Shown one piece after another: positions 26,139-34,134 of a stretch of 64,000 nucleotides of DNA. The stretch is from NCBI RefSeq assembly GCF_008923365.1, contig NZ_WBMR01000004.1, positions 1 to 64,000 on the forward strand, in the 5' to 3' direction. Each line of letters opens with the position of its first letter. Within the stretch, counting starts at the first letter, position 1. The stretch is from Actinomadura montaniterrae (GTDB taxonomy: Bacteria; Actinomycetota; Actinomycetes; Streptosporangiales; Streptosporangiaceae). The position numbers were made by a program, and so were the translations under genes. Under the pieces are notes generated by a model. The model did no database searches. It saw nothing but the letters and a program-made list of their open reading frames with translations, and had not been told where the DNA came from.

Positions 26139-26413
26139 GCTCGAGCCCTTGCCCTTCCGTCTCACGATGTTGCTAGAACAGCATGGTCTTCCGGACGGAA
26201 AGGATCAACCCTCTCTGTGCCATTCGGAGAAGGCCGGCCAGTTGCGGCGCCCTGTTGCCATTTCGGCACGCATGGTTGCCATAGCGCGCCCGGCGCGTCC
26301 ACTATGCACACGTGAGGCGTAACGGAGCTGCGCGACCTGTCGGATATGGGCCGCCGCCTTCGTGGCTTAACTGAGCGGCGGTCGACCAGACCACCCGGAT
26401 GAGGAGGAGCGAC

Positions 26414-26452
26414 ATGACCACCACCAGGACCGGCGAAAGGGAGAGCATCTAA
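26414..26452 (+). CDS. 12-codon leader ORF coupled to the reductase gene
   Basis: ATG at 26414 follows GAGGAGGAGC and encodes MTTTRTGERESI, ending TAA. The final A starts the next gene (TAATG). It may be a translational coupling peptide or the last relic of a lost upstream gene. The approximately 230 bp before it, back to the cupin regulator start, hold no other gene I can support. Confidence 0.35.
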   Translation: MTTTRTGERESI

Positions 26453-27045
26453 TGGCCACCCTGACGGTCGACTTCTTCAGCAGCCTCGACGGCAACGGCT
26501 CGGCGCGCGGCTGGCCCGGGTACTGGGGCAAGGAGGGCCCCGAGCTGCGGGACCACCTGGTGCGGAAGTACGCGCAAGACCAGGTGCTGGTCTACGGGGC
26601 AACGACATTCCGCGAGTTCCGCAAGTTCGTCGTTGAGTACGACGAGCCCTACTACGACAGCCTCACGGCACTACCGAAGATCGTGTTCTCGAGCACGCTG
26701 AGCGAGCCGCTCGGATGGTCGAACTCGACCGTCATCTCGGAGGACGCCGTGACCGCGATGGAGCGGCTCAAGCGCGAGATCGACGTGCCAATGCGATCCC
26801 ACGGCAGCATCTCGCTCAATCGCGCCCTGCTTGCGGCGGGGCTCGTGGACTTTCTCGAGGTGATGGTCTTTCCGGCGATCACCGGAAAGGCCGGCTACGC
26901 GTCCCTGTTCCACGACGGCCCGGATTTCGACCTCGAACTCGTCGAGTCGACCGTGCTCGACGGCCGCACGCAGAAACTCGTGTACGTTCCGCACCTGCAC
27001 ACGGGCATACCGGAGGGCGTCGGGCCGCAGCGACGCGAAGCGTAG
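26452..27045 (+). CDS. Dihydrofolate reductase/RibD C-terminal family protein
   Basis: 197 aa. The fold is recognisable from the start LTVDFFSSLDGNGSARG, LVYGATTFREF, PKIVFSSTLSEPLGWSN, and the late ISLNRALLAAGLVDFLEVMVFP. These RibD-C-like proteins are NADPH-dependent reductases of mostly unknown substrate, widespread in actinomycetes. AAAGGGAG precedes the ATG, which overlaps the stop of a 12-codon ORF. Confidence 0.85.
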   Translation: MATLTVDFFSSLDGNGSARGWPGYWGKEGPELRDHLVRKYAQDQVLVYGATTFREFRKFVVEYDEPYYDSLTALPKIVFSSTLSEPLGWSNSTVISEDAVTAMERLKREIDVPMRSHGSISLNRALLAAGLVDFLEVMVFPAITGKAGYASLFHDGPDFDLELVESTVLDGRTQKLVYVPHLHTGIPEGVGPQRREA

Positions 27046-27165
27046 GCTCGACGCTTTTCGGCCATCACCGGCGCTCCCAGTCGCAGCTTCGTCACCAGTG
27101 CGGAGGCTGTCGACAGGCGCAACCGTTCCAGTGAGAGTCCTCCTTAGTTCTCCAGCCGCAGTCGG

Positions 27166-27564
27166 ATGGCGTCGAGTCCGTTAGTAGCCAGGGTGAGAGG
27201 CCGGCAAGGAGCCGGTCGCAACGCCCTGAAGGCTCACGACGTCCGTCACCACCACCCCGCTGCCGTCGCCGCCGTGGTGACCGCGGCCATCGCCGCGGCG
27301 GGCAAGGCCGCCGGGATCGGCCTGGCCGTTGGCGGCGCGCCGATCCCGGTGGCCGGGTTCGCCACGCTGACCGTCATCTTCTCCGTGGTCGGCCTGGTGC
27401 TCGCCCTGGTCCTGGCCCCCCGGGCCCGCCGTCCGCGCACGGTGTTCGTCCGCACCACGCTCGTGCTCACCGCGCTGTCACTGGTGCCCGATGTGCTGAT
27501 GCTCACGCACCTGGCCGCCGCCGCGATGGTGATCCCGGCCATCGCCCGCCGCCGCGCCGCCTGA
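27166..27564 (+). CDS. DUF6069-family membrane protein
   Basis: The recognisable part begins about residue 35 (VAAVVTAAIAAAGKAAGIGLA) and has three to four hydrophobic spans ending in AMVIPAIARRRAA. The upstream 30-35 residues are Arg/His-rich and unlike the family, so the true start is probably a GTG near 27270. Function unknown. It starts a short rightward run with SRPBCC and YceI genes, a common actinomycete association. Confidence 0.55.
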   Translation: MASSPLVARVRGRQGAGRNALKAHDVRHHHPAAVAAVVTAAIAAAGKAAGIGLAVGGAPIPVAGFATLTVIFSVVGLVLALVLAPRARRPRTVFVRTTLVLTALSLVPDVLMLTHLAAAAMVIPAIARRRAA

Positions 27565-27605
27565 TCGCTCGAACGAGACCTGAGATGACAAGGAGCGTGC
27601 CCACC

Positions 27606-28091
27606 GTGGACCAGGAGAGCGTGAGCGCCACCCTCACCTTCGCCGTCCCCGCCGCGAGAGTGTTCGCGGTGCTGGCGGACCCGGCGACCCACGCCGCGAT
27701 CGACGGCACCGGCTGGGTTCAGGCATCCGCCGACCGGGCGCCGCTGACCGAGGTCGGGCAGATCTTCCGGATGGACATGTACCACGCCGGCCATCCCGAC
27801 GGTGACTACCAGGTCGTCAACAAGGTCGCGGTGCTCGACCCGCCGCACGCCATCGGCTGGCTGACAGGGACGGACCAGGGCGACGGCCGGCTGGAGTTCG
27901 GCGGCTGGATCTGGCGCTACGACCTGGCGCCGGCCGGTCCATCCGAGGCCGAGGTCACGCTCACCTACGACTGGTCGGCGGTGCCGCAGCACATCCGAGA
28001 CCGCATCGGGTTCCCGCCGTTCGGTCCTGAGCACCTCATCAACTCGCTCCATCACCTGGCCGAACTCGCCGCACCGGCGTCCCGGGCCTGA
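27606..28091 (+). CDS. SRPBCC (polyketide-cyclase/START-like) family protein
   Basis: 161 aa from GTG at 27606 (AAGGAG ten bases upstream; ATG at 27585 is the alternative). Start VSATLTFAVPAARVFAVLAD, a central HAIGWLTGTD, GWIWRYDLAPAGPSEAEVTL beta strands and a C-terminal helix HLINSLHHLAELA give the helix-grip fold that binds hydrophobic ligands. Function unknown. Followed after 62 bp by a YceI gene. Confidence 0.8.
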   Translation: MDQESVSATLTFAVPAARVFAVLADPATHAAIDGTGWVQASADRAPLTEVGQIFRMDMYHAGHPDGDYQVVNKVAVLDPPHAIGWLTGTDQGDGRLEFGGWIWRYDLAPAGPSEAEVTLTYDWSAVPQHIRDRIGFPPFGPEHLINSLHHLAELAAPASRA

Positions 28092-28153
28092 CCGTACGAC
28101 GACGAACCTCCCACACCTGTCATCCCACACCAGCGAACGAACGGGAGAATCCC

Positions 28154-28738
28154 ATGACCACCGACACCACCACCGACGCCACCATCGTCAGCCCGCAGGC
28201 GCCCGACGGCTGGACCTGCGGCACCTGGACCATCGACCCCGCCCACACCACGGTGAGCTTTTCGGCGCGCCACCTGATGAGCCGGGTACGCGGAACGTTC
28301 GCCGAGGTCAGCGGGCAGATCGTCACCGCCCCCGACCCCGCGGGCTCGACCGTCACCGCCGTGATCGGGACCGCCTCGGTCAACACCGGCAACCAGATGC
28401 GCGACGACCACCTGCGGTCGGCCGACTTCTTCGACGTCCAGACACATCCGCAGATGACGTTCGTCAGCCGGACGCTGCACCGGACGGCCGGCTCCTGGGT
28501 GCTGTCGGGTGAGCTGACGATCCGCGACGTCACCCGGACGGTGGATCTGGAGGTCGAGTTCCTCGGCTCCGACCCGACCGGGCTCCAGGGCGAGCCGCGG
28601 ATCGGTTTCTCGGCTCAGACGACCATCAGCCGCCGCGACTTCGGCGTCACCTTCGGCCTTCTCGCCGACGGCACCAAGCTCATCATCGCGGACAAGATCG
28701 ACATCACCCTGGACGTCCAGGCGTTCCCGGCCTCCTGA
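28154..28738 (+). CDS. YceI-family protein
   Basis: 194 aa. YceI lipocalin-like barrel: GTWTIDPAHTTVSFSARHLM near residue 24, RGTFAEVSGQI, TAVIGTASVNTGNQMRDDHL, FFDVQTHPQMTFVS and the C-terminal DKIDITLDVQAF. Members bind polyisoprenoid-like lipids. No signal peptide is seen, so it is probably cytosolic. Confidence 0.92.
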   Translation: MTTDTTTDATIVSPQAPDGWTCGTWTIDPAHTTVSFSARHLMSRVRGTFAEVSGQIVTAPDPAGSTVTAVIGTASVNTGNQMRDDHLRSADFFDVQTHPQMTFVSRTLHRTAGSWVLSGELTIRDVTRTVDLEVEFLGSDPTGLQGEPRIGFSAQTTISRRDFGVTFGLLADGTKLIIADKIDITLDVQAFPAS

Positions 28739-29048
28739 GACACCGATCAGCGACGTTCCGCAAGTATCGGTGACGCCGCTCGCGTCCCGGCACCCGCGCT
28801 TCACCACTACGTTGCCCTGGACGCTCGCCAAGCCCCGCGAGTCCTCGCCGTTTACGAAGGTGGCGGGGTCGTTGTAGACGGGGGCGCCGGAGGCGATCAG
28901 CGCGGCCAAGGCGTGCCGCTGGCGGGCGTCGGTCTGCTTGTCGGTGGAGCGGCGCAGGTAGACGCGGTTCGGCCATGCCCGATCGTGTTCCTGCCCGGCT
29001 CGCCCGGTGCCGAGGTCAGGAATCTTGTGCGGGGCCTTGCGGGGACGC
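28739..29048 (-). other. Intergenic region with possible recombinase remnant
   Basis: Read leftward, about 28,810-28,975 encodes RVYLRRSTDKQTDARQRHAL followed by ALIASGAPVYNDPATF. The first part resembles the N-terminal strand of serine recombinases (YLRxSTxxQ). No start, catalytic continuation or full domain is present, so at best it is a fragment. Nothing else is recognisable here. Confidence 0.25.
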
Positions 29049-29759
29049 CTACAGCAGGTCGGCGGGGATTCGGTTGACAGCGATGGCGATCGCTTCGGCC
29101 GGTGTGGCGACGTGATGGAGGGCGGGGCCGTTCCACCACTCCCTGATGGTGTAGTCGCCGGTTCCCCATGGTGAGTCGATCGAGACGAACGGTGGGGAGA
29201 ACAGATCATCGGGAGTGGTGGAGAAGCCCAGTGCCCAGTGGCTGGTGAAGGGGAAGAGCCTGCGGAGCTTCGGTTCGGCGAAGGCGGTCTCAACGAGCGC
29301 CTGGTACTGCGGCCAGCCGGCATCGACGGCATCCTTCAGATGCCACTGCCACTCGGACGCGATGACGTCGGCGGGGTTGTTGTCGGGGACCTCAAAACGT
29401 CCTACCAGGAGGTCGAAGGGCGCGGCCTGACCGATCTCGTCGAGGCCGGCTCCCTCGGCCCAGCCGTGGATCACTCGAGGGAGTTCACGGAGGTCGTTGG
29501 TATTACCGCAGATCATCAGCCTGCCGTTGGACGACCCCCAGATGCCCCAACGTTGTTCGTGATGCCACGCTGCGACATAGGACGAGTGGCGATACGGGAC
29601 GACGCTGGTGATCGTGGCGTGCCGCAACGGGTCGGACGGGGTGACGGCCAGGGGAAGGGACATGCCCTGGTCGGCGGCCGCGCTTTGGAGCGCCGCGGCG
29701 AGACTGCCGTGAGCGGCCACGTCCGGGTAGAGGATGGCTGGGTCTGGCTCGTGGCTCAT
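29049..29759 (-). CDS. DUF6193-family protein
   Basis: 236 aa from ATG at 29759, the first residue after which family-like sequence begins; the frame is open 134 codons further but without similarity. Features: WGIWGSSNGRLMICGNTNDLRELPR as short strands, an ASEWQWHLKDA helix, the AEPKLRRLFPFTSHWALGFS block typical of the family, and a C-terminal helix. The family is called natural-product-biosynthesis-associated in databases, but function is unknown. No biosynthetic genes flank it. Confidence 0.7.
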   Translation of the reverse strand: MSHEPDPAILYPDVAAHGSLAAALQSAAADQGMSLPLAVTPSDPLRHATITSVVPYRHSSYVAAWHHEQRWGIWGSSNGRLMICGNTNDLRELPRVIHGWAEGAGLDEIGQAAPFDLLVGRFEVPDNNPADVIASEWQWHLKDAVDAGWPQYQALVETAFAEPKLRRLFPFTSHWALGFSTTPDDLFSPPFVSIDSPWGTGDYTIREWWNGPALHHVATPAEAIAIAVNRIPADLL

Positions 29760-30228
29760 GATGTTCCCACCCTCTGCCCATGCAGGATGCGGTGGCGCCC
29801 ATCTTAGAGGGGAGGCGTAAGGCTGAATCGGATCCTGGCCGGAGACGCCCATCGTCGCGCCGATCAGCCGGCCTGAGCCGGGAACTGTCGGCTGGCGTCT
29901 CCGCGCCCAGGGAGAGGGTGACGGCTTGCTCGGTGAGTTCCACCAGGGGGGTGCCGGGGCCGTCGCCGCGGCCCCGGCGCAGATCGTCTCTTCGCTGGAG
30001 ATCGAGCACTTCTGGCGGCAGGGGCCCGGTGAGGCTGGGTCCCATTCGGCCAGCGTCTCCCGCAAGCGCTTGGCCACGATCTTGCTTTCGTTCCGTCTTG
30101 CACTTGTCACGTGTCGTGGCCTCAGGGTGCTCGCGAGGGAACGGTCCGGCCAGTCGAACACGTCGTGCGCGACGCGCGGCCGCCGGGTGCGCGCCGAATG
30201 GGCCCTGCCGGCGATGGCGCTCGGCAGG
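29760..30228. other. Gap without a supported gene
   Basis: I see no convincing coding sequence. A leftward stretch near 29,860-30,030 encodes PLPPEVLDLQRRDDLRRGRG then TPLVELTEQAVTLSLGAETP, which looks protein-like but matches nothing I recognise and lacks a start in context. Confidence 0.3.
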
Positions 30229-31167
30229 TCACGTCCCCACCCGGAGTCCTTGGCGCCAGCTGGGGTGGGACGGAGTCCAGCCCAGTTCGCGCTTGGCCTT
30301 GGCGTTGGACGCGCCGCGCAGTTCGGTCATGAGGACGACGCCGGCGGGTCCGGCGGCCAGCCGTCCGATGAACCGGGGCACGCGCATCGGCTTCTTGGCG
30401 CCGAGCATCGCCGCCAGTTCCGGCAGCCACTGGGCGACCGGGGCCGGGTCGTCGTCGACGATGTTGTAGACACCGCGGCCGCCGTTCTCCACCGCCGCCA
30501 CCGTGGCCTCGGCGGCGTCGGCGATGTGGACGAACGACCACACCCCGCCGCCGTCCCCGACCACCGGGAACCTGCGCTTGCGGATCATCTCCAGCTGCTC
30601 CGAGCCCGGCGCCATGGACGTGCCGGGTCCGTAGAACGCGCCGTAGCGCAGCACGATCCCCTCGATCCCGTCGGCGCCCAGCACGGCCTTCTCCATGTAC
30701 TCGACCGCAGCGATCATCGACGCCATCTGGGCGACCGGGGAGCGGTCCAGGGGGTCCTCTTCGGTCTTGACCGGGCCGCCGGTCCGGGCGTAGGTGAACG
30801 CGCCGTTGCTCTGGGCGATGAACCGTCGGACTCCGGTGCCGCGCGCGGCGGCGAGCAGGTTGTCGGTGCCCTCGATCCGCAGCCGGTCGGTGGCGGCGAA
30901 GCTGCGTTCGAAGTGGCGGGTGTCGATATGCCCGATGGCGGTCAGCTGGTTGACGATCACCTCCGGGTCCGCCTCCCGGACGGCCTTCGTGACCTGGGCG
31001 CGGTCCAGCGCGTCGGCGATGACCGGTACCGCGCCCATCCGTGTGACCGCGGCCTTGCCGGTTTCGCTGCGGACCATGGCGAACACCTCGTGCCCCGCGT
31101 CGACCAGACGCGGCAGCAGCTCCTTGCCCATCGCTCCGGTCGCCCCTGCCACCAGCACTCTCATCAT
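30229..31167 (-). CDS. NAD(P)-dependent oxidoreductase, extended-SDR/epimerase type
   Basis: 312 aa; ATG at 31167 or the adjacent ATG at 31164 (AAGGAG six bases away). MRVLVAGATGAMGKELLPRL is the dinucleotide site. The active-site Tyr/Lys is not obvious, so it may be an atypical SDR. It lies 83 bp downstream of an ECF41-type sigma gene, the usual place for the COE genes (carboxymuconolactone decarboxylase, oxidoreductase or epimerase) that ECF41 factors control. Confidence 0.8.
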   Translation of the reverse strand: MMRVLVAGATGAMGKELLPRLVDAGHEVFAMVRSETGKAAVTRMGAVPVIADALDRAQVTKAVREADPEVIVNQLTAIGHIDTRHFERSFAATDRLRIEGTDNLLAAARGTGVRRFIAQSNGAFTYARTGGPVKTEEDPLDRSPVAQMASMIAAVEYMEKAVLGADGIEGIVLRYGAFYGPGTSMAPGSEQLEMIRKRRFPVVGDGGGVWSFVHIADAAEATVAAVENGGRGVYNIVDDDPAPVAQWLPELAAMLGAKKPMRVPRFIGRLAAGPAGVVLMTELRGASNAKAKRELGWTPSHPSWRQGLRVGT

Positions 31168-31237
31168 CGGCTCCTTCGGTCTCCGGTTCTGGTTCGCCAC
31201 TTGAACCGGATGGCCCGCCGATTGCTGACAGGAGTCA

Positions 31238-31257
31238 GGTGTGAACCACGTCACACC
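31238..31257. promoter_or_regulatory. GGTGTGA-N6-TCACACC inverted repeat
   Basis: Seven-base perfect arms separated by six bases overlap the stop codon of the sigma gene and precede the oxidoreductase by about 70 bp. It may be an operator or a small hairpin between the two genes. Not obviously an ECF41 promoter. Confidence 0.35.
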
Positions 31258-32192
31258 ATCAGCAGGGGCCGGCCATGGTCGGCCGCCGTCCACTGCTCGG
31301 TGGCGCGTTCGAGCTTGTCAGGGTTCGCCTGGGTCCTGCAGGCGGTGATGCCCCCGGCCGTGACCTCCAGGCACATGATGGCGACGACCCGGCCCTCCAC
31401 GACGGCCACCACGGCGGGTTCGCCGTTGGCGGCCCAGGCGTAGATCTCGGACGAGCCGCCGACGATGGCGCGCTTGGCCCCGGTGGGCTTGAACAGCCCC
31501 CGCATGAACTGCGCGACCGCGGCGGCCCCCTCGAACGCCCTGGTGCGGGCCGGGACCTTCCCTCCGCCATCGCCGACCGAGATGGCGTCCTTGGTGAGCA
31601 GGCGTACGAGCTCACCGGTCTGGCCACTCGTGGCGGCGGCGAGGAACTCCTCGACGACCCGGAAGGCGGCGGCCTCGTCGATCTCCCGGCGGGCCTTGCC
31701 GTGCGCGAGATGCTTCTTGGCGCGGTGGAAGATCTGCTGGCTGGCGGCCTCGGTGATGTCGAGGATCTCGGCGATCTCCCGGTGCGGGTAGTCGAACGCC
31801 TCCCGCAGCACGTAGACGGCCCGTTCGCTCGGGGACAGGCGCTCCATGAGGGTGAGGACCGCGTACGACACCGATTCGCGCTGCTCGACGGTGTCGGCCG
31901 GGCCGAGCATCGGGTCCCCCGCGAGCAGCGGCTCGGGGAGCCACCGGCCGACATAGGTCTCGCGGCGCGCGCGGGCGGAGGCGAGCTGGTTGAGGCACAG
32001 GTTGGTGAGCACCTTCGTCAACCAGGCCTCAGGAACCTCGACCCGGTCGACGTCGGCGGCCTGCCAGCGCAGGAACGTCTCCTGGACGACGTCCTGCGCC
32101 TCGTAGGCGGAGCCGAGGAGGCGGTAGGCGATGGCCTCCAGACGGGGCCGCGCCATCTCGAAGCGGTCGACGTCCTGCACCGTCAGAGGCAT
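31251..32192 (-). CDS. ECF41-type RNA polymerase sigma factor (SigJ-like)
   Basis: 313 aa. Sigma region 2 (RLLGSAYEAQDVVQETFLRW, residues about 22-42) and region 4 (LSPSERAVYVLREAFDYPHREIAEILD) are followed by a C-terminal SnoaL-like extension (residues about 200-313, EEFLAAATSGQTGELVRLL onward), the hallmark of ECF41. There the extension, not a separate anti-sigma factor, modulates activity. The downstream oxidoreductase is the expected target. Confidence 0.88.
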   Translation of the reverse strand: MPLTVQDVDRFEMARPRLEAIAYRLLGSAYEAQDVVQETFLRWQAADVDRVEVPEAWLTKVLTNLCLNQLASARARRETYVGRWLPEPLLAGDPMLGPADTVEQRESVSYAVLTLMERLSPSERAVYVLREAFDYPHREIAEILDITEAASQQIFHRAKKHLAHGKARREIDEAAAFRVVEEFLAAATSGQTGELVRLLTKDAISVGDGGGKVPARTRAFEGAAAVAQFMRGLFKPTGAKRAIVGGSSEIYAWAANGEPAVVAVVEGRVVAIMCLEVTAGGITACRTQANPDKLERATEQWTAADHGRPLLMV

Positions 32193-32596
32193 GACCTGAT
32201 CTTAATCAGCGGCACGATCACACAGCTCGTGGCAGGCCCGCACGATGATGCCGTCGGCGTCGACCGACCGTCTCCAGCCAGCCGTCCGACACCACGCCCT
32301 TTGATGGGGGCGTTCTCAGCCGCGTCGTGGTGGCGGGTGGGGTTGGGGATGTCGCACGGCTGGAGGAGGGCAGGCGGCACGCCGCTCCGCCGCCAGGCTC
32401 GCAGTGTCGTAAGACGATCCGTTGCGGCCGGATCCGGGCGCGGCTCTGATGAACCAGCGGCGTGGGTGAGGGCGTCTGAGCACTGGCCTTCCTGCTCCAC
32501 GTAACTCGCTCTGAACATGATCGAGAGGAGTTCGCCTTTTCGCTCAGCTCTCAGGCCGTCTTGATGTCCTCGCCGTGGGGGTCGTCCGGTGGGAGG
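32193..32596. other. Intergenic region between sigma and VOC genes
   Basis: About 400 bp with no gene I can support. CTGAT-N4-ATCAG lies 18 bp before the sigma start codon on the leftward strand and may be part of its promoter region. Confidence 0.3.
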
Positions 32597-33418
32597 TCAC
32601 ACGGCGGGCGGTGATGTGGTGTGGTCGTGCTGCCAGAGGCGGCGGTAGCGATGGTCCGGAGCGATCAGGGCCAGGCGGGCACCGGTGGGGTCGGTGATGA
32701 GAGCGAACCGGCCGGGCGGGATGTCGGCGGGCGGGATGTGGACGCGTGCGCCGAGTTCGGCGGCGAGGGCCGTGGAACTGTCGCAGTCGGCGACCTCGAA
32801 GTAGGGCAGCCACTGGCCTGGCCAGCGCGCCGGCCATTGCTCGTCGATCTGGACCATGCCGGCGACTGATCGTGTGCCGATCTTGGCGTGGGTGAAACCT
32901 TCGTCGGTGTCCACCATGCGCCAGCTGAACACCCGCTCGTAGAAGCGGCGGGCGTGGTGCGGGTCGCGGCAGGCCAGTTCCATCCAGCACATGGTCGATG
33001 GTTCATCGATGAGCGCGGAGTGCTGGTGCTCGAAGGGCTCCCAGAGCCCGAAGCGGGCGCCTTCGGGGTCGGCGAACAGCCCGTGCTGCCCGAGCAGGCC
33101 GACCTGCCGCATTCCCACCAGTTCCCGGCCGCCGGAGGCGTTGATGGCGGCGATGCCGGCGGCCAGGTCGGTGGTGCGGAAGTAGCAGATCCACGACGAT
33201 GGCGAAGTCCGCTCTGACAGCGGCTGCAGACCGGCGATTCCAGGCCCGAGCGGGACTTCGCGGGTGAAAATCGCGTATTCGCCGAGCGTGTCCAGGGTCA
33301 TGGTGTAGGAAAACCAGCCGAACAACTGGCCGTAGAATTCCTTGGACTGCTCCACATTGGCGGTGTCCAACTCCACCCAGACGGGCATCCCCTGGGGGCG
33401 GTGGTCGACTTCAGGCAC
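32597..33418 (-). CDS. Two-domain VOC (glyoxalase-fold) protein
   Basis: 273 aa from GTG at 33418; a longer frame exists but its N-terminus is unlike the family. Domain 1 (GMPVWVELDTANVEQSKEFY onward) and domain 2 (MCWMELACRDPHHARRFYER onward) each have the beta-alpha-beta-beta-beta VOC pattern, with conserved ADPEGARFGLWEP and DPTGARLALIAP ends. Such proteins are annotated glyoxalase or bleomycin-resistance-like; substrate unknown. Confidence 0.85.
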   Translation of the reverse strand: MPEVDHRPQGMPVWVELDTANVEQSKEFYGQLFGWFSYTMTLDTLGEYAIFTREVPLGPGIAGLQPLSERTSPSSWICYFRTTDLAAGIAAINASGGRELVGMRQVGLLGQHGLFADPEGARFGLWEPFEHQHSALIDEPSTMCWMELACRDPHHARRFYERVFSWRMVDTDEGFTHAKIGTRSVAGMVQIDEQWPARWPGQWLPYFEVADCDSSTALAAELGARVHIPPADIPPGRFALITDPTGARLALIAPDHRYRRLWQHDHTTSPPAV

Positions 33419-33619
33419 GAATCCCAGCCTAGGAGCCGATTCAGCACCCCAGGGGCGTTGCAGGTAAGGGCCTGGTTGGAGAACGGTCAATGCCGCGCCA
33501 CCTGCGCGACCGCATCTGCACCAACGAACCCGACCGCCGTCGCGGACTGGCAGCGACCACCAAGATCGCGGGTGAGGCGGCGGGCCACGGGGCGTCAGGC
33601 GTTGATTTCGAGTGCCGGC

Positions 33620-34003
33620 TCAGCCGATCTTGGGGGTGGCGCGGTCGATGATCGGGGCGAGGTCCAGGCCGGGCGGGAGGGTGCCGAAGGCGGATCCCCA
33701 GTCGCCGGCGAGGCGGGTGGCGCAGAAGGCGTCGGCGATGGCCGGGTGCCCGTGCCTGACCAGCAGCGAACCCTGCAGGACGAGGGCCATCCGCTCGACG
33801 ATGCGGCGCGCGCGGACCTGGACCGTCTCGAGGTCCCGCAGGGACGCCTCGACCTCGGCGACGGCGGCGTCCAGGCGCGGGTCCGCCCCGGCGGCCCGGC
33901 CGACCTCGCCGAAGAACGCTTCGACGGTCTGCGGCTCCTTGGCCATCGCCCGCAACACGTCCAGCGCCGCGACGTTGCCGGAGCCCTCCCAGAGTCTGCG
34001 GAG
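33620..34003 (-). pseudogene. 3' remnant of AidB-like acyl-CoA dehydrogenase gene, copy B
   Basis: Leftward reading gives LRRLWEGSGNVAALDVLRAM then AKEPQTVEAFFGEVGRAAGA through to DLAPIIDRATPKIG and a stop, the last about 125 residues of an AidB-type acyl-CoA dehydrogenase (RLWEGSGN is the conserved FAD-region motif). The preceding roughly 400 residues are missing: the sequence changes abruptly at about 34,004 to an AT-rich inverted repeat beside an integrase gene. A 131-bp part recurs at 25422-25552. Confidence 0.8.
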
Positions 34004-34008
34004 GCGTA

Positions 34009-34048
34009 GATTTTAAGGTAAAATCGCAGGTGAGAGTACCTTTTAATC
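34009..34048. other. AT-rich inverted repeat, candidate attachment-site core
   Basis: GATTTTA (34009-34015) and TAAAATC (34019-34025) form a perfect dyad. A larger inverted pair, GATTTTAAGGTA (34009-34020) and TACCTTTTAATC (34037-34048), matches 10 of 12 bases. This AT-rich island in very GC-rich DNA lies exactly between the truncated aidB and the integrase gene, where attL of an integrated element is expected. Confidence 0.45.
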
Positions 34049-34134
34049 AAGCGTGGTGATGGCTGGTGCGGGGCCGTGTCGGGCAGTCCGCTAGCCGGTT
34101 CGCTAACTCGTTCTCCGGTTGAGAGGAGGAGTCG

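Noticed and set aside
34004..34134. tRNA gene as integration target
   Set aside because: No cloverleaf or T-loop sequence found beside the integrase; the interrupted sequence is aidB.
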